DNA from: an uncultured Bacteroidales bacterium
Lineage (GTDB): Bacteria > Bacteroidota > Bacteroidia > Bacteroidales > F082
Assembly (NCBI GenBank): GCA_900318085.1
Contig: ONJF01000007.1
Location: 1 to 64,000, forward strand
DNA: 64,000 nucleotides
Direction of reading: 5' to 3'
In this document: positions 34,225 through 42,774 of the stretch, piece after piece
How positions within the stretch are numbered: the first letter of the stretch is position 1
Layout: every line of letters begins with the position of its first letter
Translations under genes and position numbers: made by a program
The notes under the pieces: generated by a model
Told to the model about the DNA's origin: nothing
The model's input: only the letters and a program-made list of their open reading frames with translations
Database searches by the model: none

Positions 34225-34836
34225 ATGAAAAACATTTTGCTCGTGATTGCTCTTGCCGTCCTCACCTGCTGTGGCACGGCTCAAGACAAAAAAGACAATG
34301 TCGCTAATGCCGATTCAGCGACTGCCAATGAACAAGAAAAGACTCAAAACGAAACAACTATGAAAGCTTTAGTGACTTATTTCTCGGCTTCAGGCGTGAC
34401 CCGCAATGCCGCCAAACAAGTGGCCGACATCATTGGTGCCGACCTCTTCGAAATCACCCCCGAGCAGCTCTACACCGATGCCGACCTCGATTGGCGCGAC
34501 AAGACCTCCCGCTCGACGATTGAGATGAACGACAAGACTTCTCGTCCCGCCCTCAAGGACGGCGGCAAGGTGCCGAACCTCGCACAGTATGATGTGGTGT
34601 ATGTCGGTTTCCCCATTTGGTGGTACACCGCCCCGACCATCATCAACACCTTCATCGAGGCCAATGACTTTACAGGCAAGACCATCGTTCCTTTCGCCAC
34701 TTCGGGCGGTAGCAACATCAAGAAAGCTTGTGAAGACCTGCAAACCGCCTATTCGAACTACAAGTTCGGCGAAGGCAAGTTGCTCAACAGCATCGACAAG
34801 GACGACATCGAGAAATGGGCTGCTGCGGTGAAATGA
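34225..34836 (+). CDS. Lipoprotein flavodoxin
   Basis: This is a 203-residue protein. The first 17 residues are a lipoprotein signal (MKNILLVIALAVLTCCG), followed by a 30-residue Asn/Glu/Thr-rich spacer. From residue 46 a complete flavodoxin domain begins: ALVTYFSASGVTRNAAKQVADIIGADLFEI with the FMN phosphate loop, YVGFPIWWYTAPTIINTFIE and IVPFATSGGSNIKKA. Flavodoxins are normally cytosolic, so export with a lipid anchor suggests a periplasmic electron carrier or flavin-dependent reductase partner. An internal Met at residue 46 could give a cytosolic form. Confidence 0.8.
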   Translation: MKNILLVIALAVLTCCGTAQDKKDNVANADSATANEQEKTQNETTMKALVTYFSASGVTRNAAKQVADIIGADLFEITPEQLYTDADLDWRDKTSRSTIEMNDKTSRPALKDGGKVPNLAQYDVVYVGFPIWWYTAPTIINTFIEANDFTGKTIVPFATSGGSNIKKACEDLQTAYSNYKFGEGKLLNSIDKDDIEKWAAAVK

Positions 34837-34856
34837 TTTGATTTTTTGCGAATCCT

Positions 34857-34942
34857 TGTAGGGCTGTCACATTATGGCATCCGCCGTTCGTGCATTCGGG
34901 CCGAATGCAAGCCGGCGGTTGCCGTGATACGACAGCCCTACA
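34857..34942. repeat. 86-bp nested palindrome between convergent genes
   Basis: The outer arms TGTAGGGCTGTC (34857-34868) and GACAGCCCTACA (34931-34942) pair perfectly. Inside them are CCGCCG/CGGCGG and TGCATTCGG/CCGAATGCA, so the element can fold as one long interrupted hairpin. It fills the gap between the flavodoxin and DUF4249 3' ends. Confidence 0.8.
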
Positions 34943-34947
34943 TGTTT

Positions 34948-35982
34948 TTATTCCGACAACGGCAAGGCAAGCTCAATGATGTCGACAGCCCTACCGCCCA
35001 CGATGCCATAGCCATTGGTGACATTGGAATAGGTATGGATGGGTTCGGACAAGATTTGTAAGTAATCATCGCCTTGGTTGCAGGTGTTCAGATAGTCGTA
35101 GTATTCCTTCGAGAGGTGCTCTACCATGAAAGACACTTTGAAGAAGTCGGGGTCGAAATCTTCAGCCAACTCACAATCAAAGTAAAGCTCCACTTTTATG
35201 CGATAGGAACCGCCGTCGAAGAGTCTGTCGGTGAACACACCCTCGGGGCGTGTGTCAAGGTCGCTGGCATCGATGAAATCATTTTCTGTCATCACAGGCT
35301 CAAAGATGGGATCATCATAGTCGAAACTGATATAACGCTTGTTTTGACCCACCCATGTGTCGCTACCCCTCCTCGTGATGAGCCTGAAATAATCTGTCTT
35401 CCCAGGATTGGGGTCAGTAACGGTAAAGGTCAGGTTCATAGTCCCACTTATTTCCAAAATAGTGGTGTCGGGCACGTAGTCTTGGATTTCGTCATCATAG
35501 TGGTACGGATGACTTGTATGCCATTCCTTCACTTCTGCCTCCATCGGGCAATCCACAATTTTAGGCAAGGCGCTGGTCGTGCCTTCCACGTCGTCGTAGC
35601 CATTGGCCGAGGCCTTGATCTGGACGATGTCGCCTTCTTGGGGACGATAGTCATTGAAAAGGTAGGGAACGAGTTGATAGGCATTCATTTCGTAATTGTG
35701 CCAAATGGTGTCGGTAGAAGGGATCAACTCGCCAACATGGTTGCCATTGACATAAAGCGAAGCCACAAGGTCGTCGGGAGCCTGTGTGTTTTCGTCATAG
35801 TCCAAGAAGAAGTAGCTCTTGCTGATATAGGCTTTCACGGGTTCGTCGGTTCCCACAATGCTGTTGACGACCAGTTTAGGGTCGGTCTGCTTGCCGTTGA
35901 ATTCGATTTCTTTCTCGCAGGAGGCAAGGAGTAGAGTGGATGCCACTGAGAGGATGGTAATAATCCAACCGTTCACCGTCAT
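34948..35982 (-). CDS. DUF4249 outer-membrane-type lipoprotein
   Basis: This is a 344-residue lipoprotein (signal ...ILSVASTLLLASCEKE) with the DUF4249 pattern: CEKEIEFNGKQTDPKLVVNSIVGTDEPVKAYISKSYF at the mature start, a beta-sandwich-rich middle, and ...EYYDYLNTCNQGDDYLQILSEPIHTYSNVTNGYGIVGGRA near the C-terminus. DUF4249 genes commonly follow a TonB-dependent receptor, as here, and may encode its surface lid or ligand-binding partner. The most plausible ATG, at 35982, comes from a palindromic repeat inserted over the original start region. ATG 36108, five bases after the receptor stop, is the alternative but gives no normal signal peptide. Confidence 0.78.
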   Translation of the reverse strand: MTVNGWIITILSVASTLLLASCEKEIEFNGKQTDPKLVVNSIVGTDEPVKAYISKSYFFLDYDENTQAPDDLVASLYVNGNHVGELIPSTDTIWHNYEMNAYQLVPYLFNDYRPQEGDIVQIKASANGYDDVEGTTSALPKIVDCPMEAEVKEWHTSHPYHYDDEIQDYVPDTTILEISGTMNLTFTVTDPNPGKTDYFRLITRRGSDTWVGQNKRYISFDYDDPIFEPVMTENDFIDASDLDTRPEGVFTDRLFDGGSYRIKVELYFDCELAEDFDPDFFKVSFMVEHLSKEYYDYLNTCNQGDDYLQILSEPIHTYSNVTNGYGIVGGRAVDIIELALPLSE

Positions 35983-36058
35983 TACGGGCTCGACCCGCAA
36001 TCTCCTGAGCGATAGGGATTCCTTTGCGAATAGGAGATGGCGGATCCTTGTCCGCCAT
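35981..36058. repeat. Palindromic element overlapping the start of the DUF4249 gene
   Basis: Two palindromes lie in series: ATTACGGG-CTCG-ACCCGCAAT (35981-36001, one mismatch) and ATGGCGGA (36037-36044) with TCCGCCAT (36051-36058). The GCGGA/TCCGC core is shared with elements at 50119-50235 and 57554-57574. The CAT at 35980-35982 that supplies the likely start codon lies at its edge. Confidence 0.7.
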
Positions 36059-36113
36059 GAGGGTGAAAGGCGTAATGGTTGACAATCCCAGTTGTGTTTT
36101 TGTATCATTGTTT

Positions 36114-38522
36114 TCAGAATTTAAAGCTATAACTCACTGAAGGAATAATCGGGAACAAGCTGGCCTGCATCAGGACTTTCTTCTCTTGCCCCGTGTTTTC
36201 GTCGAAGCCATAGCTCGTATATACCAAGAACGGATTGTTATGGTTGTAGGCATTGTAGACGCTGAGGTTCCAGGTACGGATGCCGTGTTTCTTCTGCTTA
36301 TGGAAGTTCATGCTGATGTCGAGGCGGTGATAATTGCCCATTCGGAAGTTGTTGCGTTCGAGGGCTTGGATGTATGGGATGTAATCCCAGTCGGGTAAGC
36401 CTTCATAGATCTGGGTGCCGAGGGTGCCGCAATTGCCGCTGCTGAACACCCAAGTGCCGCTCAGGTCGAAGCGGTCGTTGAACTTATGCTGCACGGTGAT
36501 GCTGAGGTCGTGGCGACGGTCGTATTTGGCGGGGAACACCTTGCCCTCGTTGATGGTCATGCCTTCGCGGTCGAACTGTCGTTTGGCGTGCGCCCAAGTG
36601 TATCCTACCCAGCCCGTGGTCTTGCCGAAGCTGCGCTGCACGAGAAACTCCACGCCGTATGCCCAACCTTTACCAAGGCATACCTTGTTTTCCCAAGTCT
36701 CTGACGAGCCGAAGAACGAGGCGCCGTCTCTGTATTCCAAGAGGTTGTCCATGGTCTTATAATAGCCTTCGAGCGAGATGTCGAAGAGGCGTGGCAGTTC
36801 ATAGAAGGCACCCAGCGACACTTGATGGGCGTTCATCGGGACGATGTTTTTCGTCACGGGCACCCAAAGGTCGGTGGGCAGGCTGAGACTGCTGTTGGAG
36901 AGCAGGTGGACATATTGCGTCATATAAGCATAGCCCGCCTTAAGCGAAAGGTTGGAGGCCAGCATCACGCTGGTGCTGAGACGGGGTTGCACGCTCTGGT
37001 AGGTCTTGCCTTCGACTGTGAAGGTGGAGTAGTGCACACCTGCGTTCACGCGGAAGATGTCGCCCAAGGTCATGTTGTCCTCGACATAGAGTGCGGTCTC
37101 GTGGGCAAAGACATTGGATGAGCCGACAATGGTGTCGACGTTGAAGTCGCCGTCAGTGATTTTCAGCGACTGCACCTCGGGACGGAATTGGTGGTAGGTG
37201 TAGCTGCCACCGAAGCGGATCTCATGGTTCGGCAAGGGCGTATAGTCGAAGTCGACCTTGGCGGTCAGGTCGTTGATGCCCGATTTGTAGGCCATGTTGT
37301 ACTCGTTAAAGACAAGAGTGTTGTAATTCGGATAGTTTGCCTCTTCTTTGATTTCCATGCCGAGGTTGTGGCGGTATTGCGTGTAGTTGACCGAGGCATC
37401 CATGAAGAGTTGTTGCGACATGACATGGTTCCAACGGAGGGCCGACACCTTGTTGCCCCATTTCCAGTTGAGGCCCATATTGTCGGTGTATTTGACATTT
37501 TCGTAGGCATAATCCCTATATTTCACTCCGAAATAGATGGCATCGTCACCTGAATAGAAGCTCAGATAAAGACGGTCTTTGTCGGAGATCTTCCAGTTGA
37601 GCTTGCCGTTGAAGTCGTAGAAATAGTATCCAGCCTTGAGTTTGCTCATGTCTTTTTCAGCATGTCGTGCAATCCACAGGGCGGGCTTCATCAGCAGGTC
37701 ACTGTAGGTGCGACGGAAGGAGAGGTTGAATGAGAGCTTGTCCTTCACAATGGGGCCTTCGAAATTGAGTTTCGATGAAATCAAGCCCACGCTGACATTG
37801 CCGTGGTATTGCTGCATGTCGCCTTCCTTCATGCGGATGTCGACCACCGACGAGAGGCGACCTCCAAAATGTGCCGGGAAGCTGCCTTTATACAAGGTGA
37901 CATTCTTCAAGGCATCGGGATTGAAGACGGAGAAGAAACCCATCATGTGGTTGACGTTGTAGACGGGCACGCCATCGAGGAGCAGCAGGTTCTCATCGGG
38001 GCCACCGCCGCGCACATACATACCGGCCGAGCCTTCCGAGCCGTTCTGCACACCTGGCAGCAGCTGTATGGCTTTCAGCACATCGGCCTCGCCAAACAAA
38101 GTCGGGATACTCTTGATTTGTTGCACGGGCAGCTCCACCACGCTCATCTGCGGACTGCGGGCGCTCACGGTGGCACGTGTGCCTTCCACCACTACCTCTT
38201 CCAAGGTCGTGTTGGTCTCAAGCATGAAGTTGAGGCTGAGGTTCTCCTTTAAGTCAAGGGAACGGCTTTGTTGGGTGTAGCCCACATACGACACTTGCAG
38301 GTCCACCTGACCTTGGTCCAAGGTTAAAGTGTAAAAACCATAACTATTTGTTGCACAGCCTTTTCCTGATGTCTTGTCAATAACGGTGGCCCCGATGAGG
38401 GTTTCCTTGCTGGCGGCATCCATCACGTAGCCGCTGAGGGTCCGCTTCTGGGCAAAGGTGGGCAAACAGGCCAATAAAAAGCCGATGGCGATTAACCATC
38501 GGCTCAAGTAGTGTTGTTTCAT
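36114..38522 (-). CDS. TonB-dependent receptor with carboxypeptidase-like N-domain
   Basis: This is an 802-residue outer-membrane receptor. A signal peptide (LLACLPTFAQ) is followed by a carboxypeptidase-regulatory-like beta-sandwich (RTLSGYVMDAASKETLIGATV), a plug domain (VYVRGGGPDENLLLLDGVPVYN-like segment near residue 165) and a 22-strand-type barrel ending in the aromatic terminus YSFKF. At about 800 residues it is shorter than SusC-type receptors, and no SusD gene is adjacent. It lies in an operon after an S41 peptidase gene and before a DUF4249 lipoprotein gene. The substrate is unknown; peptide or metal complexes are as likely as glycans. Confidence 0.88.
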   Translation of the reverse strand: MKQHYLSRWLIAIGFLLACLPTFAQKRTLSGYVMDAASKETLIGATVIDKTSGKGCATNSYGFYTLTLDQGQVDLQVSYVGYTQQSRSLDLKENLSLNFMLETNTTLEEVVVEGTRATVSARSPQMSVVELPVQQIKSIPTLFGEADVLKAIQLLPGVQNGSEGSAGMYVRGGGPDENLLLLDGVPVYNVNHMMGFFSVFNPDALKNVTLYKGSFPAHFGGRLSSVVDIRMKEGDMQQYHGNVSVGLISSKLNFEGPIVKDKLSFNLSFRRTYSDLLMKPALWIARHAEKDMSKLKAGYYFYDFNGKLNWKISDKDRLYLSFYSGDDAIYFGVKYRDYAYENVKYTDNMGLNWKWGNKVSALRWNHVMSQQLFMDASVNYTQYRHNLGMEIKEEANYPNYNTLVFNEYNMAYKSGINDLTAKVDFDYTPLPNHEIRFGGSYTYHQFRPEVQSLKITDGDFNVDTIVGSSNVFAHETALYVEDNMTLGDIFRVNAGVHYSTFTVEGKTYQSVQPRLSTSVMLASNLSLKAGYAYMTQYVHLLSNSSLSLPTDLWVPVTKNIVPMNAHQVSLGAFYELPRLFDISLEGYYKTMDNLLEYRDGASFFGSSETWENKVCLGKGWAYGVEFLVQRSFGKTTGWVGYTWAHAKRQFDREGMTINEGKVFPAKYDRRHDLSITVQHKFNDRFDLSGTWVFSSGNCGTLGTQIYEGLPDWDYIPYIQALERNNFRMGNYHRLDISMNFHKQKKHGIRTWNLSVYNAYNHNNPFLVYTSYGFDENTGQEKKVLMQASLFPIIPSVSYSFKF

Positions 38523-38573
38523 TATACTGCGTTATGATGGTTTGTTCAAGCGTTTAACGTAGTGCTAACTGAA

Positions 38574-39611
38574 TTATTGCATAATCCAGTCCGCAGCCGT
38601 CTCAATCACGTTGTCGAGGCCTAGGGCAGTGGCAACAGGGTCGAGGATGACGCGCTCATCGGGCGGCACGCCGTTCTCGTAGTTGTGGCCAGCCATGTCG
38701 AGGGTGCGGCTCGTGCTGAAACGATAGGTCCAGCCGTTGGGCAGCATACCGCCATTGGGCAAGCCCAGGCCACCACCAGTGTAGTCGCCAAAGAGCTTCA
38801 CGTTGTCGTAGCCTTGGGTGCAGACCGAGAAAAACGAAGTGGCGCTATACGAACCACGGTCGATGAGCACGGCGACAGGCTTGATGTAAGGATTATTACC
38901 AAGCAGGCTGCTGTCGGCGGCATACACCGTCACTGGATCTCCGAAATCATTATGGCCAGCGCCTTTTTTCACCTGAGTGGTGTAGAGCGGCTGCTTGTGG
39001 TTATCGAAGATGCTGAGAAGCTGCTGCACATTGGCAATGGAGCCACCACCATTCTGACGCAAGTCGATGATGAGGCCCTTGCAATCTTTGTATTGCTTGA
39101 GCACATATTTCAGGTCATAATCGCTGATATCATTCGAGAACGAGGAATAACGCAAATAAGCCACTTGGCCATCGCGAATGCTATTGTGGGCAAAGCTCCC
39201 CGTGGTGTGATAATTGACGGTCAAATAGTTAAGCGATACAACGTCGGGGTCGATGTTCTTCTCGGCATACATCTTATAATACACCGAATCGTTGCGCGAC
39301 ACATCGAAGCTTGAGAACAGGTTGGTGTGGCCGTCGCGAAGCGTGTTGAGCATGTCGGCGCAAACTTTGAACAGCTCTTCATCGCTCATGTTGTCGTTCA
39401 CCATGGGGCGATACACTTCGCGCACCGAGTCCCAATTGATGTTTTTCACATCGAAGAAGGTGTATTTCTGGTCCACCTGGTTCCAGAGATAATCAAACAC
39501 ATTGACGGGATTTTTGGGTTCGTCGGGCAACATCACAGCACTTTCACACGAAGCGAAGGCGAGTGCCACAAGGCACAATATAAAAGTATATATCTTTTTC
39601 ATGGCTTTCAT
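38574..39611 (-). CDS. S41-family (C-terminal processing peptidase type) lipoprotein
   Basis: This is a 345-residue lipoprotein (signal ...LCLVALAFASCES). The TSPc/S41 core shows KGLIIDLRQNGGGSIANVQQLL and the catalytic Ser in VLIDRGSYSATSFFS, with a partner region DYTGGGLGLPNGGMLPNG. Helical N-terminal residues (DYLWNQVDQKYTFFDVKNINWDSVREVYRP) are typical of tricorn-core/RBP-like S41 members, and there is no obvious PDZ domain. The ATG overlaps the TGA of the upstream barrel gene; an internal ATG at 39602 gives a shorter signal. It may process peptides taken up by the neighbouring TonB-dependent receptor. Confidence 0.82.
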   Translation of the reverse strand: MKAMKKIYTFILCLVALAFASCESAVMLPDEPKNPVNVFDYLWNQVDQKYTFFDVKNINWDSVREVYRPMVNDNMSDEELFKVCADMLNTLRDGHTNLFSSFDVSRNDSVYYKMYAEKNIDPDVVSLNYLTVNYHTTGSFAHNSIRDGQVAYLRYSSFSNDISDYDLKYVLKQYKDCKGLIIDLRQNGGGSIANVQQLLSIFDNHKQPLYTTQVKKGAGHNDFGDPVTVYAADSSLLGNNPYIKPVAVLIDRGSYSATSFFSVCTQGYDNVKLFGDYTGGGLGLPNGGMLPNGWTYRFSTSRTLDMAGHNYENGVPPDERVILDPVATALGLDNVIETAADWIMQ

Positions 39612-40471
39612 CAGTTGATTTTAAACATAAAGTTGAGGTTAAAGGAATGGATGGCGTTGTCGTAACGGTAGGTTCCCTTCTTGCCCGTGGAGAGATAATC
39701 CCAGCGGTAGCAGAAACCGACGCGGTTGCCGTTGAGCAAATTGAGGTAGAGCCCCAACTCGGTGTCGGCACCAGGGAAGAATTTGCCAAACGACTCTTTG
39801 TCGCCAAACAAGATGTCAGAGACTGCCGAGTTAATAGTCGGGTTGCCGATATAGGAATAGCTCGGACGAAGAGCCATACCATGCAAAGGAAGGTTGAGCT
39901 TGAAATAGGTGGTCAGCCAAGGATGGTTTTTGGCTTTGTTGAAAGCGAAATCGTATTGCACCATGCCCGTTGCGCCGATGTTGCCAAACAACGAGACGCA
40001 AGTGGAAGCATTCTGCAATTCGGGAAGGGCCTTGATGTCAAGCATACCTTGCAAGGTGCCGCCAACCCACAAACGCAAACGGTTGTTGTAGGCACCATGG
40101 ATCCTATAAAGAACCTCGGTGGAAAAGTTGAGGTCGGACACGGAACCAGCAGGGTCAGAGGTTGCATTTTGAAACAAATGGAAAGCGGGACGCACATGAA
40201 AACGTCCCCATTCAACCGTGGCACCAGCACCAGCATTCATGCCATAGCCAAAATAGCTGAAAGGAACAGTGCCATTGTCGTAGCAATTCGCGACACTCAA
40301 GCCTGCCGACAAATCTAACCAAACGGGAACACGAGTTTGGTTGGGATAATAAACGAGTGGTTTCACTTCGTTTGTCTTTTCAGCAACAGTGAGACTTTGT
40401 GCCCACGTGTTTGCCGTTAGCAGCATAGACACTGCCAACAATAACGAAATTTTAATTGGTTTTTGTAACAT
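39611..40471 (-). CDS. Outer-membrane beta-barrel protein of unknown function
   Basis: This is a 286-residue protein with a signal peptide (ISLLLAVSMLLTANTWAQ). The mature part alternates hydrophobic and polar residues in about 10-residue strands (VPVWLDLSAGLSVANCYDNG, AGATVEWGRFHVRPAFHLF, LRLWVGGTLQGMLDI) and ends in NLNFMFKIN, suggesting a small barrel of 8-12 strands. It is the first gene of the operon leading to the S41 peptidase, TonB-dependent receptor and DUF4249 genes. ATG 40471 follows the -7 element at 40499-40507. Confidence 0.7.
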   Translation of the reverse strand: MLQKPIKISLLLAVSMLLTANTWAQSLTVAEKTNEVKPLVYYPNQTRVPVWLDLSAGLSVANCYDNGTVPFSYFGYGMNAGAGATVEWGRFHVRPAFHLFQNATSDPAGSVSDLNFSTEVLYRIHGAYNNRLRLWVGGTLQGMLDIKALPELQNASTCVSLFGNIGATGMVQYDFAFNKAKNHPWLTTYFKLNLPLHGMALRPSYSYIGNPTINSAVSDILFGDKESFGKFFPGADTELGLYLNLLNGNRVGFCYRWDYLSTGKKGTYRYDNAIHSFNLNFMFKIN

Positions 40472-40498
40472 ATGGATAAAGTTTATTGAAAATCTGCG

Positions 40499-40507
40499 GC
40501 AAAAATA
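40499..40507 (-). promoter_or_regulatory. -7 promoter element for the barrel-S41-receptor-DUF4249 operon
   Basis: TATTTTTGC on the minus strand lies 28 bases upstream of ATG 40471. Confidence 0.7.
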
Positions 40508-40538
40508 CGGCTTTTCATCATTTCTCAACAATTATGCG

Positions 40539-40547
40539 TATTTTTGC
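40539..40547 (+). promoter_or_regulatory. -7 promoter element for metG
   Basis: TATTTTTGC on the plus strand gives a leader of about 70 bases before ATG 40624. It diverges from 40499-40507. Confidence 0.7.
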
Positions 40548-40623
40548 ACCCGTTTTTTCCCTTCCAACGGGGTGCCCGAAGGTTGGGGAATTAACCAAAC
40601 ATCTTTAAACGTATATTTACACT

Positions 40624-42684
40624 ATGGAATCAACGAACAAACACTTCAAACGTTACACAGTAACCACGGCCTTGCCTTATGCCAATGGCCCCGTCCACAT
40701 CGGTCACCTTGCCGGCGTTTATATCCCCGCCGACACTTACGTTCGTTATCTGCGAATGCGTGGAGAGGACGTCCTGTTTGTCGGTGGTTCCGACGAGCAC
40801 GGCGTGCCGATTACCATCAAAGCAGAAAAAGAGGGCGTTACGCCACAGGATATTGTCGACCGTTATCACGAGATCATCAAGAAGTCGTTCGAGGAGCTGG
40901 GCATCAGCTACGACATCTACTCACGCACCTCTTCGAAGATGCACCGTGCCACGGCCCAAGAGTTCTTTAAGAAACTCTACGACGAAGGGAAATTCATCGA
41001 GAAAGAGACGGAGCAATACTTCGACCCCGAACGTCAGAAGTTCCTTTCCGACAGATATATCGTAGGCACTTGCCCGAAATGCGGTGCCGATGGCGCCTAC
41101 GGCGACCAATGCGAGAAATGCGGCTCTTCCTTGAGCCCCGACGAACTCATCAACCCGCACTCGCAACTCAGCGGCGCGGCCTTGGTGAAGAAGCCGACCA
41201 AGCATTGGTACCTGCCTCTGGACCAATATGAGGGTTGGCTCCGTGAATGGATTCTCGAAGGCCACAAAGAGTGGAAGAGCAACGTCTACGGCCAGGTGAA
41301 GAGCTGGCTCGACGGTGGCTTGCAACCTCGCGCCGTCACCCGCGACCTCGACTGGGGCGTTCCCGTCCCGATTGAGGGTGCCGAAGGCAAGGTGCTGTAT
41401 GTGTGGTTCGATGCACCTATCGGATACATCTCCAACACCAAGGAGATTTGTGAGCAACGCGGCGAGGATTGGGAAAAGTGGTGGAAAGACCCCGAGACCA
41501 AGTTAGTGCATTTCATCGGCAAGGACAACATTGTGTTCCACTGCATCATCTTCCCCTGCATGATGAAAGCCTACGGCGACTATATCATGCCCGACAACGT
41601 TCCCGCCAACGAGTTCCTCAACCTCGAGAACGACAAGATCTCTACCTCGCGCAACTGGGCCGTTTGGCTGCACGAATACCTGCAGGAATTCCCTGGCAAG
41701 CAAGATGTGTTGCGTTATGTTTTGACCGCCAATGCTCCCGAGACCAAGGACAACAACTTCACTTGGAAGGACTATCAGGACCGCAACAACAATGAGTTGT
41801 TGGCCATCTTTGGCAACTTCGTCAACCGCACGCTGGTCTTGACGCATAAATATTATGAAGGTGCCGTGCCTGCCTTAGGCAACCTCACTGACACTGACAA
41901 GGCTGTCATCGAGGAGATGAACGCCTATCCCGCCAAAATCGGTCACCTGTTGGACACCTACAAGTTCCGCGAGGCCCTCTCCGAGCTGATGAACCTGGCC
42001 CGTCTTGGTAACAAATACCTCACCGACAACGAGCCTTGGAAGCAAATCAAGACCGACCCCGAGCGCGTGAAGACCGTGATGGCCCTGTCGTTGCAGATTG
42101 TTGCCCATCTCGCCATCTTGAGCGAACCTTTCCTGCCTTTCAGCGCAAAGAAATTGCAACAGATGATTGGTCTGGAAGTGAAGGGTTGGAACGATGCCGA
42201 GAACACCGTTTTGCTGCCTGAAGGCCATGTCATCAACCAACCTGAACTGCTGTTCGAGAAGATCGAAGATAGTGTGGTGGCCGCCCAGCTGCAGAAGTTG
42301 GAAGACACCAAAAAGGCTAACCAACTGAATGCTTGGAAACCTGCCGAGGTGAAGCCTGTGGTCAGCTTCGACGACTACATGAAGGTGGATGTCCGTGTGG
42401 GTACCATCCTCGAGTGCCAGAAGGTGCCGAAGGCCGACAAGCTGCTTCAGTTCCTCATCGACGACGGCATGCAGAAGCGCACCATCGTGAGCGGTATCGC
42501 CAAGTATTACACTGAACCCGAGAAGCTGGTAGGCAAGCAGGTGTGCTTTGTCGCCAACTTCGAGCCGCGCAAACTCAAGGGTGTGGTCAGCGAGGGCATG
42601 ATCCTTTCCGCTGAGGACAAGGACGGCCGTCTCGTGCTGCTGACGCCTAGCGACTTGGTAGCCCCAGGTTGTTCGGTAGGTTAA
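40624..42684 (+). CDS. metG: Methionyl-tRNA synthetase
   Basis: This is a 686-residue enzyme. The class I HIGH motif is in [13 protein letters not shown] (residues 19-31). A zinc knuckle CPKC...CEKC lies near residues 150-170. The KMSKS-type loop reads [13 protein letters not shown] near residue 340. A C-terminal EMAP/Arc1p-like tRNA-binding domain ([27 protein letters not shown]) occupies the last 110 residues and also mediates dimerisation. The stop codon abuts a REP-like palindrome. Confidence 0.95.
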   Translation: MESTNKHFKRYTVTTALPYANGPVHIGHLAGVYIPADTYVRYLRMRGEDVLFVGGSDEHGVPITIKAEKEGVTPQDIVDRYHEIIKKSFEELGISYDIYSRTSSKMHRATAQEFFKKLYDEGKFIEKETEQYFDPERQKFLSDRYIVGTCPKCGADGAYGDQCEKCGSSLSPDELINPHSQLSGAALVKKPTKHWYLPLDQYEGWLREWILEGHKEWKSNVYGQVKSWLDGGLQPRAVTRDLDWGVPVPIEGAEGKVLYVWFDAPIGYISNTKEICEQRGEDWEKWWKDPETKLVHFIGKDNIVFHCIIFPCMMKAYGDYIMPDNVPANEFLNLENDKISTSRNWAVWLHEYLQEFPGKQDVLRYVLTANAPETKDNNFTWKDYQDRNNNELLAIFGNFVNRTLVLTHKYYEGAVPALGNLTDTDKAVIEEMNAYPAKIGHLLDTYKFREALSELMNLARLGNKYLTDNEPWKQIKTDPERVKTVMALSLQIVAHLAILSEPFLPFSAKKLQQMIGLEVKGWNDAENTVLLPEGHVINQPELLFEKIEDSVVAAQLQKLEDTKKANQLNAWKPAEVKPVVSFDDYMKVDVRVGTILECQKVPKADKLLQFLIDDGMQKRTIVSGIAKYYTEPEKLVGKQVCFVANFEPRKLKGVVSEGMILSAEDKDGRLVLLTPSDLVAPGCSVG

Positions 42685-42770
42685 GTCCCGTAGGGACGAC
42701 AAAAAATAGGCGGGGGTGTAAACCCTCGCCTATTTGCGTTATGGTTGATAGAACCCCGTAGGGGTGATAG
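42684..42770. repeat. REP-like palindrome pair between metG and polA 3' ends
   Basis: AGTCCCGTAGGGACGAC (42684-42700) is followed by a hairpin ATAGGCGGGGGTGT/ACCCTCGCCTAT and then GAACCCCGTAGGGGTGATAG (42751-42770). The first and last blocks repeat sequences next to the small RAYT gene at 14265-14383. It separates the convergent metG and polA genes. Confidence 0.8.
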
Positions 42771-42774
42771 GAAA

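Noticed and set aside
34948..38522. A SusC/SusD-type glycan uptake pair
   Set aside because: The receptor is shorter than SusC, and its partner is DUF4249 with no SusD features.
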